Positions 15,272 to 20,956 of a stretch of 20,956 nucleotides of DNA are shown here, one piece after another. A model generated the notes under the pieces. It searched no databases, was not told where the DNA came from, and was given only the letters and a program-made list of their open reading frames with translations. Position numbers and translations under genes: made by a program. This DNA comes from CAYVBN01 sp964538565 (GTDB lineage Bacteria; Pseudomonadota; Alphaproteobacteria; Rhizobiales; Xanthobacteraceae). The first letter of the stretch is position 1. Each line of letters starts with the position of its first letter. Where the stretch lies: positions 1 through 20,956 of the forward strand of contig CAZIGW010000127.1 of the NCBI GenBank assembly GCA_964538565.1, in the 5' to 3' direction.

Positions 15272-15296
15272 GGAACGGACTGCGCGGCGAGACATT
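15272..15296 (+). promoter_or_regulatory. EcfG-type promoter candidate (GGAAC-N16-CATT)
   Basis: GGAAC (15272-15276), a 16-base spacer and CATT (15293-15296) have one mismatch to CGTT. It lies 25 bases upstream of the short-chain dehydrogenase ATG, leaving a very short leader in which the AGGAGA ribosome binding site would be close to the 5' end, a point against it. Confidence 0.3.
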
Positions 15297-15320
15297 GTCC
15301 GTAGGAGAGCCGGACGCCAC

Positions 15321-16403
15321 ATGGCGAAGCGCATCCCGTCATTTCTTCCTGCCAACCCGACCGTCGTCATCACCGGGGCATCGGCGGGAGTCGGCCGAGC
15401 GACGGCTCTTCGGTTCGCACGCGCCGGCGCACGGATCGGACTGATCAGCCGGGACCAAGAAGCCCTTCGGGACCTTGCCGACGAGATCGAAGCGCTCGGC
15501 GGCGTCGCCATCGCGGCGCCCGCGGATGTCGCGGACGCGGATGCCGTGTGCGCGGCGGCGGCCACGATCGACGAGGCGATCGGTCCGATCGACATCTGGA
15601 TCAACAACGCGATGGTGACGGTGTTTTCGCCCGTCGCGGAGATCACGCCGGACGAGTTCCGGCGCGTCACGGAAGTCACGTATCTGGGCTGCGTGCACGG
15701 CACGCAAACCGCGCTTCGCCACATGCGCGCACGCGATCGCGGGCTCATCATCCAGGTCGGTTCCGCGCTCGCCTATCGGGGAATTCCGCTTCAGGCCGCC
15801 TATTGCGGCGCCAAGCACGCGATCCGCGGATTTACCGATTCGCTTCGCGCCGAGCTCATCCACGACCGCAGTCGGATCGGGGTGACGATGGTCGACTTGC
15901 CGGCCGTGAACACGCCGCAATTCGACTGGGCGCGCACGCACCTTTCGCGCCAGCCACGGCCCGTTCCGCCGGTCGTGCAGCCGGAAGTCATCGCCGAGGC
16001 CATCTGGCATGCGGCGCGCCACCCGCGGCGGGAGTATTTCGTCGGCACGAGCACGCTCGCGGTGATCCTGGGAAATATCCTCTTTCCGGCCCTGCTCGAT
16101 CGCCTGTTGGCGCGAAAGGCCTATGCGGGCCAGATGACCAAGGTGCCGGTCATGCCCGGTCGGCGCACCAATCTCATGAGGCCCGTGCATGACCTGCACC
16201 GCACGCGCGGGTCGTTCGGCGCGGAGGCCGCGCGCTCGGCGCTCGTCGTGTCCGGGCCGTCGGCCCGGATCGCGACGGCGCTCGCCGGGATGGCATTGCT
16301 CCTTTGCGCCGGCGTGCTGGGACAACGCCTGTCTTCGGCGCAGCGACTTCCGCGTTCGAAGGCCAGGATCGCAATCGCGCCGTCCTGGCGCCGTCTTCGC
16401 TGA
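15321..16403 (+). CDS. Short-chain dehydrogenase/reductase with C-terminal membrane segment
   Basis: 360 residues; AGGAGA lies upstream of the ATG at a somewhat long spacing (about 13 bases). The Rossmann dinucleotide motif TGASAGVG (18-25), the NNA motif (95-97) and the catalytic S148, Y161 and K165 (YCGAK) are all present, so it should be an active NAD(P)-dependent oxidoreductase of the classical SDR type. It is longer than the usual 250 residues: after the SDR domain comes a region of unclear role (about 240-310) and one hydrophobic segment (about 316-336), which could anchor the enzyme to the membrane. Substrate unknown. It follows the PPC gene after 61 bp and is probably co-transcribed with it. 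A 12-bp inverted repeat straddles its stop codon. Confidence 0.88.
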   Translation: MAKRIPSFLPANPTVVITGASAGVGRATALRFARAGARIGLISRDQEALRDLADEIEALGGVAIAAPADVADADAVCAAAATIDEAIGPIDIWINNAMVTVFSPVAEITPDEFRRVTEVTYLGCVHGTQTALRHMRARDRGLIIQVGSALAYRGIPLQAAYCGAKHAIRGFTDSLRAELIHDRSRIGVTMVDLPAVNTPQFDWARTHLSRQPRPVPPVVQPEVIAEAIWHAARHPRREYFVGTSTLAVILGNILFPALLDRLLARKAYAGQMTKVPVMPGRRTNLMRPVHDLHRTRGSFGAEAARSALVVSGPSARIATALAGMALLLCAGVLGQRLSSAQRLPRSKARIAIAPSWRRLR

Positions 16404-16439
16404 GTTCTCGAGCCGCAACATCGGCCGGAAGACGGCGCC
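16387..16439 (+). terminator. 12-bp perfect inverted repeat straddling the SDR stop codon, possible terminator hairpin
   Basis: GGCGCCGTCTTC (16387-16398) is repeated exactly in inverse as GAAGACGGCGCC (16428-16439) with a 29-base loop. The first arm lies in the last codons of the SDR gene. The stem is strong, but there is no T-run after it, so a classical Rho-independent terminator is doubtful; it could protect the 3' end or pause transcription. Confidence 0.4.
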
Positions 16440-16530
16440 GTCCGTTCGGACGAATTCGGGCGTGGGCGGCTCGCCCGCCGCATGCGCCAGGATGTGGCCT
16501 GTTCAGCCATTGCAAATGTGGCCAGAATGA

Positions 16531-16552
16531 CCGGGTCAACGACCAGACCCGG
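16531..16552 (+). promoter_or_regulatory. Perfect 7-bp-arm inverted repeat upstream of the MFS symporter gene
   Basis: CCGGGTC (16531-16537), an 8-base centre, GACCCGG (16546-16552). It ends 46 bases before the ATG at 16599. It could be an operator or a hairpin in the mRNA leader; no adjacent regulator gene supports either. Confidence 0.35.
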
Positions 16553-16598
16553 AGTCAACCGGCTGCACGAAACGCGACCCTTGAGGGAGGGATGCTCC

Positions 16599-17933
16599 AT
16601 GTCAACCGCAGCACTCGCCGACTCGCAACCCTGGTACCGAAGTCTCGACGCGAACCAATGGAAGACCATGTTCGCCTCGAACATCGGCTGGATGTTCGAC
16701 GGATACGAAACCTATGCGTTGATCCTCACGGTCGGCGTCGCGCTCCACCAGTTCCTCGAGCCTTCGCAATACGCGCAGATTCCCGCCTACGCCGGCACGA
16801 TCATCGCCATCACGTTGCTTGGTTGGGGGATCGGCGGCTTCGTCGGCGGCATCCTCGCCGACTACATCGGCCGGCGGCGTACGATGATTCTGGCCATCGT
16901 TTGTTATTCTCTGACGACCGGGCTTTCCGCGCTGGCCTGGGACTGGGTCTCGTTCGCGGTGTTGCGCTTTCTGGTCGGGATCGCCATCGGCTCGGAATGG
17001 TCGACCGGCGCCTCGATGACGGCCGAAGTCTGGCCCGATCATGCCCGCGGTCGCGGGGCCGGCCTGATGCAAAGCGGGTTCGGCATCGGCTTCTTCGTCG
17101 CCTCGATCGCCTGGCTGTTCGTGAGCGGCTATGGGCCGGGGGCCTGGCGCATCATGTATGTGATCGGCGTCCTCCCCGCATTTTTCGCGCTGTGGTTGCG
17201 GACCGGCGTCGAGGAATCGAAGCGCTGGGAGCACACCAACGAAAAGCGGCAATGGGCGCGCGCACGCAAGTCGAGCGGGGCGACGCTCGGCTCCGAGGAG
17301 CACGCGCTGACGCGGTTCACGCTGGCGGACCTGTTCGCCGAGCCGGACATCCGCAAGCGCGCCATCGTGGTTTTCCTGATGTCTCTGGCAACGACCGTCG
17401 CCTGGTGGGGCATCTCGAGCTGGGTCCCGCCGTTCGTGGCGGCGGCCGCCGCCAAGGCCGGGCTGCCGCCGCAGACCTGGGCGAGCTACGCCGCCATGAG
17501 CTACAACTTCGCGGCAATCGTCGGCTACGTGGGTCTCGGCTTTCTTGCCGACCGATATGGCCGCAAGCCGATCGTGATGATCTTCTTCGCCGCCTCGTTT
17601 GTCCTCACGCCCGCACTCTACATGTGGACGCAGGACCCGCTCCTGCTGGTGTTGATTGCCGGCGTCAACGGCTTCTTCACCCTGGGTCAATATTCGTGGC
17701 TGGCGGTCTGGCTGCCTGAGCTTTTCCCGACGCGGATGCGCGCCACCGGCATGGCGTTCGCCTTCAACGCGCCCCGGTTTGTCGCCTTTCTCGGCCCGCT
17801 GTTCGCCGGACTGCTCATCGCGCAGCTCGGCGGCTTCGGCCGAACGGCCGTGGCTTTCTCCTTCATCTACATTCTGGGATTTGTCCTCGTGCCGTTGTTG
17901 CCCGAGACCAAGGGAAAACCGCTGCCGGCTTGA
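16599..17933 (+). CDS. MFS metabolite:H+ symporter (carboxylate/aromatic acid symporter-like)
   Basis: 444 residues; the ATG is preceded by GAGGGAGG with 8 bases spacing. About twelve membrane segments. Family signatures are GWMFDGYE in helix 1 (about 29-36; the DG[FY][DE] motif of AAHS and SHS symporters carries a proton-coupling acid), motif A GILADYIGRRRT between helices 2 and 3 (about 83-94), its second-half counterpart GFLADRYGRKP, and PELFPTRMRATG near helix 11 (the sugar/acid-porter signature). Long hydrophilic central loop (about 205-240). Substrates of the family are lactate, sialate, short-chain carboxylates or aromatic acids; I infer a carboxylate, which would suit the 2-hydroxyacid enzymes encoded nearby. 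Spaced 195 bp from the SDR gene, so likely its own transcription unit. Confidence 0.87.
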   Translation: MSTAALADSQPWYRSLDANQWKTMFASNIGWMFDGYETYALILTVGVALHQFLEPSQYAQIPAYAGTIIAITLLGWGIGGFVGGILADYIGRRRTMILAIVCYSLTTGLSALAWDWVSFAVLRFLVGIAIGSEWSTGASMTAEVWPDHARGRGAGLMQSGFGIGFFVASIAWLFVSGYGPGAWRIMYVIGVLPAFFALWLRTGVEESKRWEHTNEKRQWARARKSSGATLGSEEHALTRFTLADLFAEPDIRKRAIVVFLMSLATTVAWWGISSWVPPFVAAAAAKAGLPPQTWASYAAMSYNFAAIVGYVGLGFLADRYGRKPIVMIFFAASFVLTPALYMWTQDPLLLVLIAGVNGFFTLGQYSWLAVWLPELFPTRMRATGMAFAFNAPRFVAFLGPLFAGLLIAQLGGFGRTAVAFSFIYILGFVLVPLLPETKGKPLPA

Positions 17934-17963
17934 GCGAGCTCCTCGACGAAGCGCGTCGGCGCG

Positions 17964-17992
17964 GCAATGCCTCGCTGCGCCGGCGGCATTGC
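17964..17992 (+). terminator. Hairpin after the MFS symporter gene
   Basis: GCAATGCC (17964-17971) and GGCATTGC (17985-17992) form an 8-bp perfect stem with a 13-base loop, beginning 31 bases after the stop codon at 17933. There is no T-tract, so its role as terminator is tentative. Confidence 0.4.
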
Positions 17993-18086
17993 GGTACGGC
18001 GTCGGGAAGCGAAATTCGTTTACCTGAACGCGAACGAGGCTCCCGCATCACGCGCCCATTAGGAGAGAGGAAAGGCGGCAGGCGCA

Positions 18087-18122
18087 ATGCTCCGGTCATC
18101 AGATCGGGGTGTAGGACGATGA
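18087..18122 (+). CDS. Possible 11-codon leader peptide coupled to the downstream gene
   Basis: An ATG at 18087, after the purine-rich AGGAGAGAGGAAAGG (18061-18075), opens the frame MLRSSDRGVGR, whose TGA overlaps the ATG of the next gene (ATGA, 18119-18122). The stronger of the two ribosome-binding-like regions precedes this mini-ORF. It may simply raise translation of the downstream gene, or be chance. Confidence 0.25.
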   Translation: MLRSSDRGVGR

Positions 18123-18541
18123 CAGACACAAATCTGCATGAAATGGTCGCGAGGCTGACCGAGAAGGACCGGATCACGTTCGGCGATGTCCGCCGGATCC
18201 AGCGGGACGTGCTGCCGGACGGAATCGGCAGCCGCGAGGAACTCGCGCTGCTGGCGGGACTCGACGGGACGGTCGCGCGCAGCGATTCGGCATGGACCGA
18301 GTGGCTGGTCGAGGCCGTTCTCGAGCTGGCAACCTCGCAGGACGCATCGGATCGACCGGCTGCCGACGGCTGGCTCGAGCAGGCACTTGCGCCGGCAAGT
18401 CCGAAGCTGCGACGCAGGATCCTGCGAGAGCTGCGGCGCGAAACCGCGGCGATCGAAACGCCTGCCACCGAGGCTTGCGTGCTGGCGGCACAAGGCCCGG
18501 CGGCAAGTGCCATGGAAGTGCCGCTCCAGATGGCGGCCTGA
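18119..18541 (+). CDS. Conserved-type protein of unknown function, 140 residues
   Basis: 140 residues from MTDTNLHEMVARL, with TAGGACG directly before the ATG. The N-terminal two thirds is helical and acidic, with a pattern I recall from uncharacterised alphaproteobacterial proteins: DVRRIQRDVLPDGIGSREE (about 22-40), then a D-x-x-W-x-x-W-L-V-E-A block (about 58-70). The C-terminal third is charged and alanine-rich (PKLRRRILRELRRE). No membrane segment, signal peptide or known catalytic motif. A longer frame reaches back to the end of the MFS gene, but the extra residues are arginine-rich shadow sequence. It is 185 bp from the MFS gene with a hairpin between, so it may be separately expressed. 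Function unknown. Confidence 0.7.
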   Translation: MTDTNLHEMVARLTEKDRITFGDVRRIQRDVLPDGIGSREELALLAGLDGTVARSDSAWTEWLVEAVLELATSQDASDRPAADGWLEQALAPASPKLRRRILRELRRETAAIETPATEACVLAAQGPAASAMEVPLQMAA

Positions 18542-18574
18542 CAGCCGTCAGTTCTGGACCAGGATCACGGGTGT

Positions 18575-18594
18575 TCGCGGCCGTCCGGCCGCGA
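18575..18594 (+). terminator. GC-rich hairpin after the 140-residue protein gene
   Basis: An 8-bp perfect stem TCGCGGCC / GGCCGCGA with loop GTCC, 33 bases after the stop codon. The stability suits a terminator, but no T-run follows. Confidence 0.45.
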
Positions 18595-18734
18595 TCGCCT
18601 TCCGGCGAACGAACGAGGTTTGCCGCGGCCCCGGGCGTCTCCCGCCAATCGAGACGCGGGACGCCTCTTTCGCTTCGATGGTCTCATCCGAGGCGAGCCT
18701 CCGCGCTTTCAGAAAGACACTTTCGATAGGACCG

Positions 18735-18754
18735 CGATGGGATATTTCCCATCG
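18735..18754. promoter_or_regulatory. Perfect 8-bp-arm palindrome, possible operator of the ABC importer operon
   Basis: CGATGGGA-TATT-TCCCATCG, fully symmetric in the arms. It ends 48 bases upstream of the -35-like hexamer at 18803. It may bind a dimeric regulator or form a hairpin in a longer transcript. Confidence 0.4.
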
Positions 18755-18802
18755 TCGGAGCCTTCTTGCGCGGGTAAGACGAACGCCCTTGCCGACCGGC
18801 AT

Positions 18803-18830
18803 TTGCCGTAGCCGAGCCGCATGACATAAT
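18803..18830 (+). promoter_or_regulatory. Putative sigma-70-type promoter of the ABC importer operon
   Basis: TTGCCG (18803-18808, 4 of 6 to the -35 consensus), a 16-base spacer, CATAAT (18825-18830, 5 of 6 to the -10 consensus). Transcription would start about 30 bases before the binding-protein ATG at 18869, which has GGGGAGGGAC as ribosome binding site. Confidence 0.45.
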
Positions 18831-18868
18831 CGCGCATAACGAGCCGGCAACGATCGGGGAGGGACGGG

Positions 18869-19843
18869 ATGACCATCGGCCGCTACGCATCCGCACTGCT
18901 TTTGGCCGCCCTGGCCCTCGGTACGCCGCGCGACATTCGCGCGTCTGAACTGGCCGTGAGCCAGTACGGCCGCGTCACCGCGACCCTGCCGTGGGCCGTT
19001 GCGCTCGAGAAGGGATATTTCGCCGAAGAAGGCCTGAAGATCGATCAGATCATCTCCGGCAAGGGCGGCGGGACGACCCTCCGGAACATGCTGGCGAGCG
19101 ATCTGCCATACGGCGAAGTGGCAATGTCGGCCGCGCTCGCCGCGCGCAAATCCGGCATCGACGTCGTCATCGTCAACACCGCGAGCGACCACATCGGCGA
19201 GATCGCGCTCGTTGCCAATCCCAGGAGCAGCATCCAGAAGATTCAGGATCTGCAGGGAAAGAAGGCGGGCTTCACCAATCCGAAATCGACCAGCGAACTG
19301 CTCCTGCGCCTTGCGCTCAAGGAGGCCGGCATGGCCGGCAAGGTCGAGCCGGTTTCGACCGGCGGATTCGGAGGCGGGCTGGCGCTGCTCGATTCCGGCG
19401 GCATCGACGCGGCTCCGCTCATCGACCCGATCCTGACGCTCAAGCCCGATGCCTATCGGGTGATCTTCCATTTCGCCGATCTCATTCCGCGCATGACCTG
19501 GCTGGTCGGCATCACGACCCGCAAGTTCGCCCAGGAGCACCCCGACACGGTCCGCAAACTGATCAGGATTCACCGTCGCGCCGTCGACGACATCTACGCC
19601 CACCATGACGATGCGATCCGCATCTACGCCAAGGTCTGGCAGCAGGATCCGAAGGCGGTGGCGACGTACTTTCCCAAGTATTTCGGCTACAAGGGAGAGT
19701 GGTCGCCCGGAGGGTTCGACAAGGAAGCGCTCGGCAAGATGTCGGAGGGGCTTCAGCTGACCGGCGAAGTCGACGGTCCGGTCGACTGGAAGACGGTGAT
19801 CGATCAGCAGTACCTGCCGAAAGATCTGCAAGGACCCCTCTGA
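18869..19843 (+). CDS. ABC importer periplasmic substrate-binding protein (NMT1/TauA/SsuA-like)
   Basis: 324 residues; the ATG follows the strong purine tract GGGGAGGGAC. A Sec signal peptide is visible: MTIGRYAS, hydrophobic LLLAALALG (about 10-18), with likely cleavage after A25 (IRA-SE). The mature part follows the NMT1/SsuA pattern: a LPWAVALEKGYFAEEGLKID block (about 40-59), GGGTTLRNMLASD (about 66-78), the AALAARKSGID block, and DLQGKKAGFTNPKST (about 127-141) before the hinge. The protein captures a ligand in the periplasm and delivers it to the permeases encoded immediately downstream. Relatives bind sulfonates, nitrate, thiamine or riboflavin precursors, or aromatic acids; the ligand here cannot be read from sequence. 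No lipobox cysteine, so it is soluble. Confidence 0.9.
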   Translation: MTIGRYASALLLAALALGTPRDIRASELAVSQYGRVTATLPWAVALEKGYFAEEGLKIDQIISGKGGGTTLRNMLASDLPYGEVAMSAALAARKSGIDVVIVNTASDHIGEIALVANPRSSIQKIQDLQGKKAGFTNPKSTSELLLRLALKEAGMAGKVEPVSTGGFGGGLALLDSGGIDAAPLIDPILTLKPDAYRVIFHFADLIPRMTWLVGITTRKFAQEHPDTVRKLIRIHRRAVDDIYAHHDDAIRIYAKVWQQDPKAVATYFPKYFGYKGEWSPGGFDKEALGKMSEGLQLTGEVDGPVDWKTVIDQQYLPKDLQGPL

Positions 19844-19869
19844 CCGGCTGTGTCGCGGACGACAGCGCC

Positions 19870-20670
19870 GTGCAACACCTCGGCCGAAAGATCCGCGCCT
19901 TTGGTCGATGTCCGCGCCTCTCGCGCGTGGGCTTCGCCAGAGCGGCCCTGGTCGTCGGATTCTTCACCGCGATCGAGCTGCTGTGCCGGGTCGGTCCGCT
20001 CGATCGCGTGACGATCATTCCGCCGACCGAAATGGTCGGCGCGTTGTGGCGGTTCCTGCTGACCGGGCGGTTCAATCACGACATCGCCTTCACCGCTTTC
20101 AACGTCGCCGCGGCGGCCGCGCTGTCCGTCACCTGCGGTTTCGTCATCGGCGCCGGATTGCATGCCTTGCCGCGGATCCGCCGTCCGCTCGAGCCGCTGC
20201 TGTCGGCGTATTATGCGGTGCCGACGTTCGTCTTCTATCCGCTGCTCATCGTGGCATTCGGTGTCGGGCAAACGGCCCTCATCGTCATGGGCGCCATGTT
20301 CGGCACTGTCGCCATGATCGTCAATACGATGCTCGGCCTCGATCGAGTGCCGGCGGTCGTGCTCAAGACCGCCGCGATCATGAGGCTCGATTTCCTTCGC
20401 CGGCTCCTGCTCATCAAGCTGCCGGCCGCCGCGCCGCACCTCGTGACGGGGCTCAAGCTGGCCGTGATCTACTCGGTGATCGGCATCGTCGCCGGCGAGT
20501 TCATCCTGGCGACCGCGGGGATCGGCAAGCGCATCGCGTTTGCGTACGACAATTTCGACAATGCCACGATGTACGCGATGCTGCTGCTCCTCCTCGCCGC
20601 CGTCATGGTCGTCAACGGCGCGCTGTCCGCCTGGGAGAAGCGGCTCCATCGCCGTTTTGGCCAGCGATGA
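19870..20670 (+). CDS. ABC transporter permease (SsuC/TauC-like), GTG start
   Basis: 266 residues if the GTG at 19870 is the start; no ATG is available in frame between the binding-protein stop (19843) and the first membrane segment, and earlier starts would lie inside the binding-protein gene. About six hydrophobic segments. The cytoplasmic ATPase-docking (EAA) loop is visible around residues 171-195, where LRRLLLIKLPAAAPHLVTG corresponds to the usual G-x(9)-I-x-LP pattern, although the EAA start is degenerate (TAAIMRLDFL). A VAGEFILATAGIG segment follows, as usual in BPD_transp_1 permeases. It forms the membrane channel with a partner permease whose ATG overlaps this stop codon (ATGA). Confidence 0.87.
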   Translation: MQHLGRKIRAFGRCPRLSRVGFARAALVVGFFTAIELLCRVGPLDRVTIIPPTEMVGALWRFLLTGRFNHDIAFTAFNVAAAAALSVTCGFVIGAGLHALPRIRRPLEPLLSAYYAVPTFVFYPLLIVAFGVGQTALIVMGAMFGTVAMIVNTMLGLDRVPAVVLKTAAIMRLDFLRRLLLIKLPAAAPHLVTGLKLAVIYSVIGIVAGEFILATAGIGKRIAFAYDNFDNATMYAMLLLLLAAVMVVNGALSAWEKRLHRRFGQR

Positions 20671-20956
20671 AATCGGCCAGGCTCGACACTCCTGTGCTCT
20701 GCGGCGGGCTGCTCCTGTCGTGGCAGGCGTTGTACTGGATCGTCGGACCGAATGTCGTGTCCTCGCCGGCCGTGACCATCGCCCGCGCCTCGCAACTCCT
20801 CGAATCGGAAACCTTCTGGATACATGCGGCCAGCACCGGCGCGGCGTTCGCATCGGCGGGCGTCATCTCCATCATGGCCGGCGTGACGGTCGGGCTCTGG
20901 CTCGGACTGCGGAGATTTGCCGGAGACGTTGCGGATCCGATCCTCAGCACGCTCTA
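20667..20956 (+). CDS. Second ABC transporter permease, 5' part only
   Basis: About 96 residues are visible, starting MKSARLDTPVLCGGLLLSWQ and running off the right edge. The N-terminus has the layout of SsuC-like permeases: a first hydrophobic segment with W-x-x-L-Y-W, a SSPAVTIARASQLLESETFW block (equivalent to the LPSPxxVxxxxxxLL motif), then the second membrane segment and a GLWLGL-type motif. It overlaps the preceding permease stop by ATGA, so the two are translationally coupled and probably form a heterodimeric channel. The ATPase gene is expected just beyond the window. Confidence 0.8.
   Translation, partial: MKSARLDTPVLCGGLLLSWQALYWIVGPNVVSSPAVTIARASQLLESETFWIHAASTGAAFASAGVISIMAGVTVGLWLGLRRFAGDVADPILSTL

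Larger units (their letters stand above)
18542..18868. other. Intergenic stretch with two hairpins and a promoter-like site, no gene
   Basis: 327 bp between the 140-residue protein gene and the ABC importer operon. No frame on either strand looks coding. It contains, in order, a GC-rich hairpin (18575-18594), a perfect palindrome (18735-18754) and a sigma-70-like promoter (18803-18830). Confidence 0.6.

Noticed and set aside
1..20956. tRNA, rRNA, CRISPR array, insertion sequence or prophage signals
   Set aside because: None seen on reading both strands by eye; no transposase or integrase motifs and no regularly spaced repeats.

Overview
The window is G+C-rich (a visual impression of roughly two thirds), densely coding, and reads as the chromosome of an alphaproteobacterium of the Rhizobiales (Hyphomicrobiales) type. 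This rests on protein families I recognise from that group and on several promoter-like sites of the EcfG type (GGAAC-N16-CGTT), the general-stress-response sigma factor of Alphaproteobacteria. I see no rRNA, tRNA, CRISPR array, insertion sequence or phage gene. The genus cannot be assigned from this sequence alone.

Left part (1-4045, minus strand): a molybdenum hydroxylase locus of the xanthine dehydrogenase/CO dehydrogenase family. An FAD subunit (3158-4045) is followed after 3 bp by the molybdopterin catalytic subunit (800-3154). After a 147-bp gap with its own promoter-like, AT-rich palindrome comes a second FAD subunit (1-652, cut by the window edge). No [2Fe-2S] subunit is visible. The catalytic subunit is not form I CO dehydrogenase.

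Middle part (4046-8762): a conserved-type small protein of unknown function (4483-4935, minus), an MFS transporter (5269-6735, minus), a divergent intergenic region with a perfect palindrome, a small single-span membrane protein (7249-7464, plus) and a second MFS transporter (7545-8762, plus).

Core (8756-16403): a three-gene minus-strand operon encodes a PoxB-like thiamine-diphosphate enzyme (12887-14644), a mandelate-racemase-subgroup enolase-superfamily enzyme (11751-12845) and a large FAD/Fe-S D-2-hydroxyacid dehydrogenase (8756-11734). Divergently there is a PPC/DUF296 protein (14822-15259) and a short-chain dehydrogenase with a C-terminal membrane helix (15321-16403). A perfect EcfG promoter match drives the operon, and weaker matches with the same 16-nt spacer precede the divergent genes. 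I infer a stress-induced route in which 2-hydroxy acids are racemised or dehydrated, oxidised to 2-keto acids with electrons passed to the respiratory chain, and oxidatively decarboxylated.

Right part (16599-20956, plus strand): an MFS carboxylate/aromatic-acid-type symporter (16599-17933), a small protein of unknown function (18119-18541) preceded by a possible 11-codon leader peptide, and the start of an ABC importer operon: a periplasmic NMT1/TauA-type binding protein (18869-19843), a permease (19870-20670) and a second permease overlapping it by ATGA and cut by the window edge (20667-20956). The ATPase is presumably beyond the edge.
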